From Christensenellaceae bacterium (GTDB lineage Bacteria > Bacillota > Clostridia > Christensenellales > DTU072), in assembly GCA_031260775.1 (NCBI GenBank), contig JAISKW010000173.1, positions 1 through 9,537 of the forward strand: a stretch of DNA of 9,537 nt, written 5' to 3'. A model generated the notes under the pieces. The model saw only the letters and a program-made list of their open reading frames with translations. It had not been told where the DNA came from and ran no database searches. The position numbers and the translations under genes were made by a program. Positions 1-5,841 of the stretch are shown here, in pieces. Positions within the stretch are counted from its first letter, which is position 1; each line of letters opens with the position of its first letter.

Positions 1-112
1 CGTCCGTATCCGTGCCGAAATCAAGTAATGTGTGCCCGAGGTCTTTAATAGCCCCGATAACCGACGCGCGCAAATTTAACGCGCCGTGGTCGTTCCCTAA
101 TGCGATAATCAT
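1..112 (-). CDS. rpiB: Ribose-5-phosphate isomerase B, N-terminal part (runs off the left edge)
   Basis: The visible 37 residues begin MIIALGNDHGALNLR and continue to LLDFGTDTD. This matches the start of the RpiB/LacAB sugar-phosphate isomerase family: a short first beta strand, a (S/N)DH motif near residues 7-9, then a helix and a second strand ending in DFGT. RpiB interconverts ribose 5-phosphate and ribulose 5-phosphate in the cytosolic pentose-phosphate pathway; some family members act on allose or galactose phosphates. The ATG at 112-110 is the only sensible start. There is no Shine-Dalgarno sequence; a promoter-like TTGTCC-N17-TATACT ends six bases before the ATG, so the mRNA may be leaderless. 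The C-terminal part, with the remaining active-site residues, lies outside the window, so substrate choice within the family cannot be judged. Confidence 0.85.
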   Translation of the reverse strand, partial: MIIALGNDHGALNLRASVIGAIKDLGHTLLDFGTDTD

Positions 113-118
113 TTTTTA

Positions 119-147
119 AGTATAGGTTACTTATAAGGTGCGGACAA
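119..147 (-). promoter_or_regulatory. Predicted rpiB promoter placed for leaderless transcription
   Basis: On the minus strand TTGTCC (147-142) and TATACT (124-119) are separated by 17 nt, a good sigma-70 arrangement. Only six bases separate the -10 box from the rpiB ATG. The usual start about seven bases downstream of the -10 would fall on the A of the ATG. This is a sequence match only; no transcript data are available. Confidence 0.5.
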
Positions 148-161
148 TCCGTGCACTATTT

Positions 162-221
162 TGTCACCCTGCGCGGAGGTTTCTATAGGGTATGGGTTCT
201 GCAACTTCGCGCAGAATGACA
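162..221. repeat. Interspersed intergenic repeat with TGTCA ends, copy 1
   Basis: The element has imperfect 14-bp inverted ends: TGTCACCCTGCGCG at 162-175 and CGCGCAGAATGACA at 208-221, with two mismatches. A second copy lies at 6858-6931. The right-hand part, containing TATGGGTTCTGC and then ACTTCGCGCAGAATGACAAC, is almost identical in both, while the inner left part differs in length and sequence. It fills the gap between the 3' end of the M28 gene and the rpiB promoter. It could fold as a hairpin in RNA from either strand, but no T-run follows, so it does not look like a classical intrinsic terminator. Confidence 0.75.
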
Positions 222-239
222 ACACGGTTGAATACGTCC

Positions 240-1517
240 TTATTTGTATAAGCCCTTGCCGTCCGCTTCGATTTTGTGTATCTTGTCCGAAAGGTTGAGG
301 AGCAGCTCGTAGGCTTTTTCAAGAGAGAAGTCCGAAAGGTCTTCCTCCCTGTCGTTTTTGGTGTGGTAGTAGGTTGTCGCCGTGGGGTTTTGCGCGCAAA
401 GGGTTATGGTTTTGTATCCCTTACGCACGATAGGAGTGCTGTCGCAACCGCCTACGGGGTTGTAAATGAAATGCGGTTTAACGCCGATTTCGGTCATAGA
501 AGCCGCCGCCATATCCAACAATTCGTCGGTAAAGTGTGTCAACTGCCAAATATCTCCCTTGACGCAACCGAAATGCTCGTCGTCGCGGAAGCTGTCAAGG
601 TTAAGGAAATAGGGGTTAATAAGCATTTCCTTATCGCCTGCGTGCGCTTTCATAAAAGCCTCGCTGCCCTTAAGTCCCGCCTCCTCGCTGCCCATTGCGG
701 CAATGGTGATGCGGCAATTTTTCGGGAGTTTTTCGGGGTTTTCGCGGTAATAATTAGCCATAGCAAGGCACATTGCAATGCCCGACAGGTTGTCCATTGC
801 GCCGGGGCTTGCGATTTTTTTGTCGTGGGAAAGGTAGTTTGAAATCCAAAGGAACCCGGGGAAGAACACGATAGGAACGATAAAAAAGATATAATCCCAC
901 GCCGAGCCGAACGTATATAATTGGGAAATCCCGTGTCCCGTAATGCCGCGTGCGAGAGCAAGGGCGTCCATTACGAACAATCCGGCAACGCCGAAAAGGA
1001 GTTTAACAATCATCAGTGTAGGTTTTTTTAGGGCTAAGTTCCAGTTCCACGACGTGTCGGGGTGCGCGCTGAAGACTATGGTGTAGTCAATTTTATCGCC
1101 GCCGTCTATCGAGGAATAGAGGTTCGATGACTTTGCCTTAGGAAATAAGAAGTTGAACCAGTTACGGTAAAAGAAAATTTGCGCGATAGCGAATGTTGTA
1201 ATTGCAATAAACATTGCAAATGCAGCCCATTCGTTTACAAAATACACCGCGGTTGCAAGAATCCCCGCGTATCCGCAGTAAGGAATCGCGCCGATAGAGG
1301 CGTTAGGATGGACAGTGAACTCCTCTCTGGCACAATCCGAGCCGGTTGCCTTTTCGAAATCGGTTTTGATTTCGGTAACCGCATCCCATTCCTCTTGACT
1401 CCCCGGAAGCCTTGGCCCGTGGGTGTCGATGATACGCTTTATGAAACTTCTCGCTTCTTTAGCGTGAGGATATTCTTTGCTGCCGGTATCAGCGGAAGAA
1501 AAATCTTTGTTTTCCAT
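240..1517 (-). CDS. Membrane-anchored M28-family zinc metallopeptidase
   Basis: The product has 425 residues from the ATG at 1517. M28 zinc aminopeptidase-type motifs occur in order: HPD (His152, Asp154), AMDN (Asp242), GSEE (Glu278 catalytic, Glu279 zinc ligand), NLDS (Asp308), and YYHTKND (His385). All expected ligands are present, so it is probably active. Four hydrophobic stretches lie at roughly residues 80-98, 98-116, 168-188 and 207-227. The last two fall between the first and second zinc-ligand motifs, so membrane segments interrupt the peptidase fold. I see no cleavable signal peptide. A TTG at 1592 would add 25 residues, but that stretch overlaps promoter-like sequence and lacks family similarity, so I prefer the ATG. 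It is divergent from the GPH transporter and unlinked by operon to rpiB. Substrate and membrane side of the active site are unknown. Confidence 0.82.
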   Translation of the reverse strand: MENKDFSSADTGSKEYPHAKEARSFIKRIIDTHGPRLPGSQEEWDAVTEIKTDFEKATGSDCAREEFTVHPNASIGAIPYCGYAGILATAVYFVNEWAAFAMFIAITTFAIAQIFFYRNWFNFLFPKAKSSNLYSSIDGGDKIDYTIVFSAHPDTSWNWNLALKKPTLMIVKLLFGVAGLFVMDALALARGITGHGISQLYTFGSAWDYIFFIVPIVFFPGFLWISNYLSHDKKIASPGAMDNLSGIAMCLAMANYYRENPEKLPKNCRITIAAMGSEEAGLKGSEAFMKAHAGDKEMLINPYFLNLDSFRDDEHFGCVKGDIWQLTHFTDELLDMAAASMTEIGVKPHFIYNPVGGCDSTPIVRKGYKTITLCAQNPTATTYYHTKNDREEDLSDFSLEKAYELLLNLSDKIHKIEADGKGLYK

Positions 1518-1526
1518 TGTAAAATG

Positions 1527-1577
1527 ATAATATGCAGACAAGTCCGAAACAATACGGGTTTTGTAAAAATTTGTCAA
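1527..1577 (-). promoter_or_regulatory. Predicted promoter region of the M28 peptidase gene
   Basis: Two overlapping solutions are visible on the minus strand. A perfect -35 TTGACA (1577-1572) is followed after 17 nt by TATTGT (1554-1549), which would give a leader of about 25 nt. A better -10 box, TATTAT (1532-1527), ends nine bases before the ATG but has a poor -35, and would give an almost leaderless mRNA. Both place the TTG at 1592 upstream of transcription and so support the ATG at 1517. Confidence 0.45.
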
Positions 1578-1590
1578 AGGAGCAAATTCC

Positions 1591-1618
1591 AAAAAGCGAC
1601 TTCCGTTGCGGAAGTCGC
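1591..1618 (-). terminator. Hairpin plus T-run in the divergent gap, minus-strand polarity
   Basis: A perfect 10-bp stem (GCGACTTCCG at 1596-1605, CGGAAGTCGC at 1609-1618) with a 3-nt loop is followed, on the minus strand, by TTTTT (1595-1591). This has the form of an intrinsic terminator. The position is odd: it lies upstream of the predicted M28 promoter and between two divergent genes, so it would only stop antisense transcripts coming out of the transporter gene. A dyad operator shared by the two divergent promoters is an alternative reading. Confidence 0.45.
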
Positions 1619-1664
1619 GGGATTTTCGCCGTTAAATTTCCGTATAATTTTCAAATACACTCTC

Positions 1665-1673
1665 TGCTATAAT
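1665..1673 (+). promoter_or_regulatory. Extended -10 promoter of the GPH transporter gene
   Basis: TGCTATAAT is a perfect extended -10 element (TGN followed by TATAAT). No convincing -35 lies at the right distance, which is common for extended -10 promoters. Transcription would start near 1680, giving a leader of about 14 nt without a Shine-Dalgarno sequence before the ATG at 1694. Confidence 0.55.
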
Positions 1674-1693
1674 AGTAACGATAACACATTGTT

Positions 1694-3136
1694 ATGAAAG
1701 TCACATTAAAGGAGCGGTTGCTCGGGTTGAAAGGGAACGAGGTAATAGCGTTCAGCTTGTTGGTTTTCGGGCAGACGATGCTCGGGAGCGCGGTTTCTAC
1801 CGGCGTTAACATTCTGTTCACCGACGTTTGGCACTTGACGGCGTGGACTACTGCGTTTATTATGCTCGGTGCGAAAATAGCGGAGGCTCTTGCAAATCCG
1901 TTTTCGGGCTATCTTGTCGACAGAACTAACACGAAATGGGGCAAATGCCGTCCTTATATTTTGTTTGCAACCGTGCCTCTTGTCGCCGCGACGATACTTA
2001 TGTTCCTGCCCGTCAATTTAGGCACCAACGGCGATATCATCTTCCTGACCGCCACCTTTATGATTTACACCGTGGCGAACGTGTTTTTCTACCTCCCTAT
2101 GTCGGGTCTTATGCCCCTCGCATTCCCCGATACCGTCAAGAGAACCAAAGCGATTTCGTACAGCTCAACGCTCGGCTCTATGGGAAGTATTTTGCCGAGT
2201 CTTTTGTTTTTCCTTATTGCCGACCTTGTCGCGCGCGGCAGCGGCAACGATAAATTAGGCTACTTTATTTCGGCAATCGCCTTTACTCTCCCCTCGGCGT
2301 TACTCATATTTTTGACCTTTAACAAGATTAAGGAAAAGGTCGTTATCCCCAATAAAAAAGAGAAATACCTTGAAAGCATTAAGTTTGTCGTTAAAAATAA
2401 GCCGCTGCTTTTGGTCGTAATTTCCTCGATTATGTTACCCTTAGCCAACCTTACGGGCGGCTTTATCGGCTATTTCTCGAAATGGGCGTATGTTGATACA
2501 ATTAACTTCGGCGGCGTGGGCAACCTCGCGATACTGTTCCCCGCGTTGTCCATTTTAAGCGGATTCGCATATATGCTCTCAATGGCTCTCGTGCCGTTTT
2601 TTCTGAAATATATGTCCAAAAAGACGCTGTTTATTGCATCGAGTCTTTTCGGAATAGTCGCCAACGTTGCGGCGTATTTTATCGGATACGAAAATATTTT
2701 CCTTTTTGCGGCGTTCAGATTCTTTACGAACTTCCCCGTCGGCATTGCGGCGGTACTGATGTCCTCGTTCACCACCGAAAACGTTGAGTACACTCAATGG
2801 AAAACCGGCAAGCGTGCGGAAGGCGCGATATTTGCTATGAAAAATATGATAGTTTCGGTTTTCTCCGCCGTTACAATCGTATTGCCTATTATGATTCTCG
2901 GCATATTGAACTACCGCCCCGAGGCAATGCAGGCAATCGTAGACGCCAAACAGCCGCTTATGCAAAGCGAATACGGCTCGTTTATCCACGATATCTTCTT
3001 CTGTATGACAATTCTAAGCGCGTTCGGCTACGTCCTTCAGCTCGTGCCTATGCTCTTCTACAAGTTCAACGATAAGGAATACGCCGTTGCTCTTGCCGAA
3101 ATTAAAGCGCGCGATGAGGAATCTGCATTTTTGTGA
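1694..3136 (+). CDS. GPH-family (MelB-like) sugar:cation symporter, MFS
   Basis: This 480-residue integral membrane protein has about twelve hydrophobic segments, the usual size and topology for the glycoside-pentoside-hexuronide:cation symporter family. Two family signatures are clear: the loop after helix II, DRTNTKWGKCRPY (76-88), and the late cytoplasmic loop EYTQWKTGKRAEGAIF. It should import a glycoside or related sugar across the inner membrane, but the substrate cannot be read from sequence. In a hand alignment to E. coli MelB, the cation-site acids Asp55 and Asp59 (motif DAxNDP) correspond to Glu64 and Asn68 here (EALANP), and Thr121 and Asp124 to Val and Tyr. Cation coupling may therefore be altered. 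The gene stands alone, divergent from the M28 peptidase and convergent with the alcohol dehydrogenase operon. The ATG at 1694 follows an extended -10 by 20 nt and has no Shine-Dalgarno sequence. Confidence 0.88.
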   Translation: MKVTLKERLLGLKGNEVIAFSLLVFGQTMLGSAVSTGVNILFTDVWHLTAWTTAFIMLGAKIAEALANPFSGYLVDRTNTKWGKCRPYILFATVPLVAATILMFLPVNLGTNGDIIFLTATFMIYTVANVFFYLPMSGLMPLAFPDTVKRTKAISYSSTLGSMGSILPSLLFFLIADLVARGSGNDKLGYFISAIAFTLPSALLIFLTFNKIKEKVVIPNKKEKYLESIKFVVKNKPLLLVVISSIMLPLANLTGGFIGYFSKWAYVDTINFGGVGNLAILFPALSILSGFAYMLSMALVPFFLKYMSKKTLFIASSLFGIVANVAAYFIGYENIFLFAAFRFFTNFPVGIAAVLMSSFTTENVEYTQWKTGKRAEGAIFAMKNMIVSVFSAVTIVLPIMILGILNYRPEAMQAIVDAKQPLMQSEYGSFIHDIFFCMTILSAFGYVLQLVPMLFYKFNDKEYAVALAEIKARDEESAFL

Positions 3137-3168
3137 GTTCTTTGGAGTGGGAAACACAATATGAAAGG

Positions 3169-3270
3169 GAGAGGGATGCTAAGGGGGAGGACAGGATGTC
3201 CTCCCCCTTGCTTTAATAGTGAGCGCGCGCCCGAAGGGCATGCAACGCGAAGCGTGCCGCGAGAACAGGG
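3169..3270 (+). repeat. Palindrome-rich repeat module A, copy 1
   Basis: About 102 bp starting GAGAGGGATGCT and ending CGAGAACAGGG. An almost identical copy in inverted orientation lies at 9435-9537. It contains a perfect 13-bp stem with a 3-nt loop (3181-3193 and 3197-3209), then two small hairpins with GAA loops at 3229-3239 (GCCC/GGGC) and 3242-3257 (one bulged A). There is no credible coding potential; a short open frame across it is compositional. It sits directly after the transporter gene and could form a stable 3' RNA structure. Confidence 0.8.
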
Positions 3271-3353
3271 GAACGCTTTTCTGAGAAAAGCGATTCCCCT
3301 CCCCGAACCCCTCCCCTTTGAAAAGCTGGTTCAGGGGAATGTTTTCCGAAAAG
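3268..3353 (+). repeat. G/C-tract repeat module B, copy 1
   Basis: The module directly abuts module A. It opens with a long hairpin: GGGGAACGCTTTT at 3268-3280, loop CTGAG, then AAAAGCG-A-TTCCCC with one bulged A. A pyrimidine-rich tract with repeated CCCCTCCCC-type runs follows, then a second possible pairing of CCCCGAACC with GGTTCAGGGG, ending in GTTTTCCGAAAAG. A same-orientation copy occurs at 9281-9365, with near identity over the first 55 bases and divergence later. Confidence 0.75.
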
Positions 3354-3382
3354 AAATTAGAACGGATATTTAGGTGATACAC

Positions 3383-3409
3383 AAAGGGCGCGTACTATTG
3401 CGCCCTTTT
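3383..3409. terminator. Bidirectional-type intrinsic terminator between converging genes
   Basis: A 9-bp perfect stem, AAAGGGCGC (3383-3391) and GCGCCCTTT (3400-3408), has an 8-nt loop. A fourth T extends the run on the plus strand. On the minus strand the hairpin begins nine bases after the dehydrogenase stop and ends in CCCTTT. The position between the converging transporter and dehydrogenase genes fits termination from both sides. Confidence 0.7.
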
Positions 3410-3417
3410 CCTACGGA

Positions 3418-4584
3418 CTACTCCGCAAGTTCTAATAGTTTAAGGATTTCCTTTTTATTCAATAAACCGTATCCGCCGACTGCGGATTTCGAATTATTTA
3501 TTGCTGCGGCTGCGTTCTTTACCTTTTCAAGAGGGATATTCATTCCCGATAAAGTCGTTTCAAGTCCGATACTTTTGTAAAAATACTCAAGCTTTGCAAT
3601 TGCGGCGGCAATTTTTTCACAATGCGCACCGTCCGTAACGAGCATAACCTCTTCGGCGAACTGCAGTATTTTCCCCGGCTTTTTAACCGCTACAAGCTTT
3701 AACCATGCGGGGAAAATAATTGCAAGCCCCTCGCCGTGCGCAATGTCGCATACGCCGCTTAAAAGAGCGTTTTCGATTTGGTGGCTTCCCCAGTCCTGCT
3801 CGGGTCTTCCCATATCCAACATATCGTTATGCGCGATAGTGCCGGCTAAGCAAAGCTCGCTCATAAGGTCATAGTCCGAAGGGTTATCACGGACGGACTT
3901 GCCGATTGCAAAAACCGCTTGTATGGCTCCCGTAATCAGCTTATCGGTTACTGTAACATTCGTTTGCGGCGAAAAATATCTTTCAAGCAAGTGCGCTAAA
4001 ATGTCGCTTATGCCGTTTGCTACCTGCTCGTTCGGAAGCGTAGCGCAGAGCGCGGGGTTGATAAAAGCGAATTTCGGACGGATTAACTCCGAACCGACGC
4101 AGTACTTCAATCCGCTGTTTTCGTCTCGGATAACGCTTGCCGTGGAGCATTCACTCCCGGCGGCGGGGATGGTTAAAACCGCTCCGACGGGCAATGCTTT
4201 TGTTATTGCCTTGCCTTTCGTATAGAACTTCCAAACGTCCGCCGTTTTTGCGCCGACAGCAATGCCCTTTGCCGTATCGATAGTGCTTCCTCCGCCTACG
4301 GCAAGGACAAAATCAACCTTTTCGGCTTTTGCAAGGGCAACGCCTTCAAGAAGAAGAGCTTTACTCGGGTTTGCACGCACTCCGCCTAAGGATACATAAG
4401 AAATACTTAAAGCTTTAAGAGAAACAAAAATGCGGTCGATTAAACCGCTTTTTCTTGCGGAACTTCCGCCGAAAAGAACAAGAACTTTTTTCGAGCCGAG
4501 CTTTTTAATGCGCACGGCAATTTCCGCTTCGGAACGCTCGCCGAAAACGATTTCGCATGCGTTTTGATATTCAAAATTAAGCAT
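3418..4584 (-). CDS. Iron-dependent alcohol/aldehyde dehydrogenase, YqhD/BdhA type
   Basis: The 388-residue protein has the full length and layout of group III Fe-ADH enzymes of the butanol dehydrogenase branch. It starts with NFEYQNACEIVFG, has the dinucleotide-binding loop FGGSSARKSG (38-47), and GGGSTIDTAKGIA (97-109). The metal ligands are Asp194 and His198 (DILAH), His268 (DWGSH) and His283 (AHGEG), nearly the positions known for E. coli YqhD (194, 198, 267, 281). A serine in the GGxS loop resembles NADPH-using members. The likely role is cytosolic reduction of short-chain aldehydes to alcohols in fermentation or aldehyde detoxification. It lies six bases downstream of the DUF1858 gene and has no Shine-Dalgarno sequence, so translation is probably coupled. 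Substrate is uncertain, so no symbol is given. Confidence 0.92.
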   Translation of the reverse strand: MLNFEYQNACEIVFGERSEAEIAVRIKKLGSKKVLVLFGGSSARKSGLIDRIFVSLKALSISYVSLGGVRANPSKALLLEGVALAKAEKVDFVLAVGGGSTIDTAKGIAVGAKTADVWKFYTKGKAITKALPVGAVLTIPAAGSECSTASVIRDENSGLKYCVGSELIRPKFAFINPALCATLPNEQVANGISDILAHLLERYFSPQTNVTVTDKLITGAIQAVFAIGKSVRDNPSDYDLMSELCLAGTIAHNDMLDMGRPEQDWGSHQIENALLSGVCDIAHGEGLAIIFPAWLKLVAVKKPGKILQFAEEVMLVTDGAHCEKIAAAIAKLEYFYKSIGLETTLSGMNIPLEKVKNAAAAINNSKSAVGGYGLLNKKEILKLLELAE

Positions 4585-4590
4585 ACGGTG

Positions 4591-4791
4591 CTATTTTGCT
4601 ATTGCGGCATTAAGCGCGTTTATTAACTCGTCGGGGTCGATGCCGTGAACGAGCGCGGCGCGTTCGATTGATTCGCCGTGCGCAATAATGCAATGTAAGC
4701 ATTCCATTCCGAAGCTTGCTAAGATTTCCGCCAACTTGTCCTCGTCGCCGAGCTGCAGAGCCTGCACGACTAACATATCCTTTGTTATCAT
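4591..4791 (-). CDS. DUF1858 redox-disulfide domain protein
   Basis: This 66-residue cytosolic protein consists of a single DUF1858-type domain (also described as the hybrid-cluster-protein-associated redox disulfide domain). Hallmarks are the start MITKDM, the central GMECLHC with a CxxC pair at Cys31 and Cys34, and the HGIDPDELINALN tail. Members are thought to be small thiol or redox partners; the biochemical role is not established. It is the first gene of a two-gene operon with the Fe-ADH, which suggests redox protection or activity tuning of that oxygen-sensitive iron enzyme, but this is inference. A TATAAC -10 box ends ten bases before the ATG. A weak AGG lies close to the start and is not a convincing ribosome-binding site. 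Confidence 0.85.
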   Translation of the reverse strand: MITKDMLVVQALQLGDEDKLAEILASFGMECLHCIIAHGESIERAALVHGIDPDELINALNAAIAK

Positions 4792-4801
4792 TACCTAAAA
4801 T

Positions 4802-4807
4802 GTTATA
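4802..4807 (-). promoter_or_regulatory. Predicted -10 box of the DUF1858-ADH operon
   Basis: TATAAC on the minus strand ends ten bases upstream of the DUF1858 ATG, so the transcript would have only about three untranslated bases. The -35 region (CTTTAC-like at 16 nt spacing) is weak. The 115-bp gap 4792-4906 also holds the divergent promoter of the esterase-manA operon; nothing else was recognised in it. Confidence 0.4.
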
Positions 4808-4891
4808 CTATTTAGGCACCAAAGTAAAGCGCGAGCGGCAGTATATGCTTTCTTGACGGGAAAAAGACTGTAAGAAAATGACGATATAGCG

Positions 4892-4897
4892 TATAAT
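4892..4897 (+). promoter_or_regulatory. Predicted -10 box of the esterase-manA operon
   Basis: A perfect TATAAT ends nine bases before the ATG at 4907, so a start seven bases downstream would leave a leader of about three nucleotides. No good -35 is seen at 16-18 nt; a TTGACG at 4853-4858 is too far away to be its partner. Confidence 0.5.
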
Positions 4898-4906
4898 AAG
4901 ATAAAC

Positions 4907-5839
4907 ATGCACATTGCTAAGTTCTTTTTTTCCTTCGGGAACATGACAGCGCACCCAAAGCGCAACTACAAACGGTACAAAGACGTCACAAGGGTTTGCG
5001 GAATTCAATCGGGGGAGTTTGGCAAACACACCGAACAAGACGTTTATTTCCCGAAATTCAGCGACAAACCCCTGCCCGTCATCGTCAACGTCCACGGCGG
5101 CGGCTTCGTTGCCGGCGACAAAAAATACAGGAGCGGCATCGCCCGCTTTTTTGCCTCGAAAGGCTGGGTCGTCGTCAACACAAACTACCGCTTGCCTCCC
5201 AAAGGGAGCTACCCCGATGCCACTACCGATACCCTCACGGCAATGAATTTCCTCCCCTCCCTCAAAGAACGATTTAAGGCTCAATTCGATATGGATTTAT
5301 CCCGTATCGTCATCTCAGGCGACTCCGCCGGCGGCTTTTACGCCGCGCAGGCTCTCGCAGCTACTCTCAACGAGTCGCTCCGCACCCGTCTTAACCTCCC
5401 CGAATATACCGGGCAAAAGCCCATTGCGTTCCTCTCCTTTTGCACGCCGTTTGACCTTCTTAAGTGTCTTTCCCTCCCGGTTCCGCTCGGAATGACGGCG
5501 GACATAGGACGGCTTATGTTCAAGCTGCCCTTGCGCGCCGACGGAAAACTCAATTTTGACGAGTTCGAGTACATAGATACCGTCAGCGTTCTCCCCTACT
5601 TAACGCCCGATTTCCCCGAAACGTTTATGGTTGCCGCCGTGCAAGACCCGATATGCGGCGGTCAAATCGAGTCGGCTAAAGAGGCGTTTGCCGCTCAAAA
5701 CATCACCTTCGGCGTGTACGTCGCCGACAAGAATAAGGACGGGCATTGCTCGCACCTCATCCCCTACCGTGAGGGAACTCCGCCTTGTCTTAAAGAGGTT
5801 GTTGCCTTTTTGGACAGGATTAAAACCGCAAACAATTAA
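4907..5839 (+). CDS. Alpha/beta-hydrolase, hormone-sensitive-lipase-type carboxylesterase
   Basis: The 310-residue protein has the HSL (bacterial family IV) esterase signatures. The oxyanion-hole motif is HGGGF (63-67). The nucleophile elbow GDSAGG (138-143) has Ser140. The acid is probably Asp247 (QDP), and the catalytic histidine is His280 or His283 within DGHCSH. It should hydrolyse short-chain esters, possibly including acetyl groups on sugars. It has no signal peptide or membrane helix apart from a short hydrophobic start (AKFFFSFG), so it is probably cytosolic. It is two bases upstream of manA and clearly cotranscribed with it, which points to a carbohydrate substrate by inference. The ATG at 4907 is chosen because a TATAAT lies just upstream; a Met at residue 13 is an alternative, also without a Shine-Dalgarno sequence. 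Confidence 0.85.
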   Translation: MHIAKFFFSFGNMTAHPKRNYKRYKDVTRVCGIQSGEFGKHTEQDVYFPKFSDKPLPVIVNVHGGGFVAGDKKYRSGIARFFASKGWVVVNTNYRLPPKGSYPDATTDTLTAMNFLPSLKERFKAQFDMDLSRIVISGDSAGGFYAAQALAATLNESLRTRLNLPEYTGQKPIAFLSFCTPFDLLKCLSLPVPLGMTADIGRLMFKLPLRADGKLNFDEFEYIDTVSVLPYLTPDFPETFMVAAVQDPICGGQIESAKEAFAAQNITFGVYVADKNKDGHCSHLIPYREGTPPCLKEVVAFLDRIKTANN

Positions 5840-5841
5840 CT

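Noticed and set aside
276..842. Long plus-strand open frame opposite the M28 peptidase gene
   Set aside because: It is fully antisense to a gene with intact family motifs, its product has no recognisable domain, and there is no promoter or ribosome site; it is a shadow of the real frame.
1518..1592. N-terminal extension of the M28 peptidase from a TTG start
   Set aside because: The added 25 residues overlap a TTGACA/TATTGT promoter, use a rare start codon, and lack family similarity; the ATG at 1517 fits better.
3161..3373. Open frames across the repeat island, also mirrored at 9190-9510
   Set aside because: They translate the same palindromic repeats in different contexts, are biased by G/C tracts, and have no conserved protein pattern. 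They are compositional.
3899..4225. Plus-strand open frame inside the alcohol dehydrogenase gene
   Set aside because: It is antisense to conserved Fe-ADH catalytic sequence and has no independent features.
4808..5284. Minus-strand open frame overlapping the esterase gene
   Set aside because: It lies opposite the conserved HGGGF region of the esterase and crosses the divergent promoter gap; no domain is visible.
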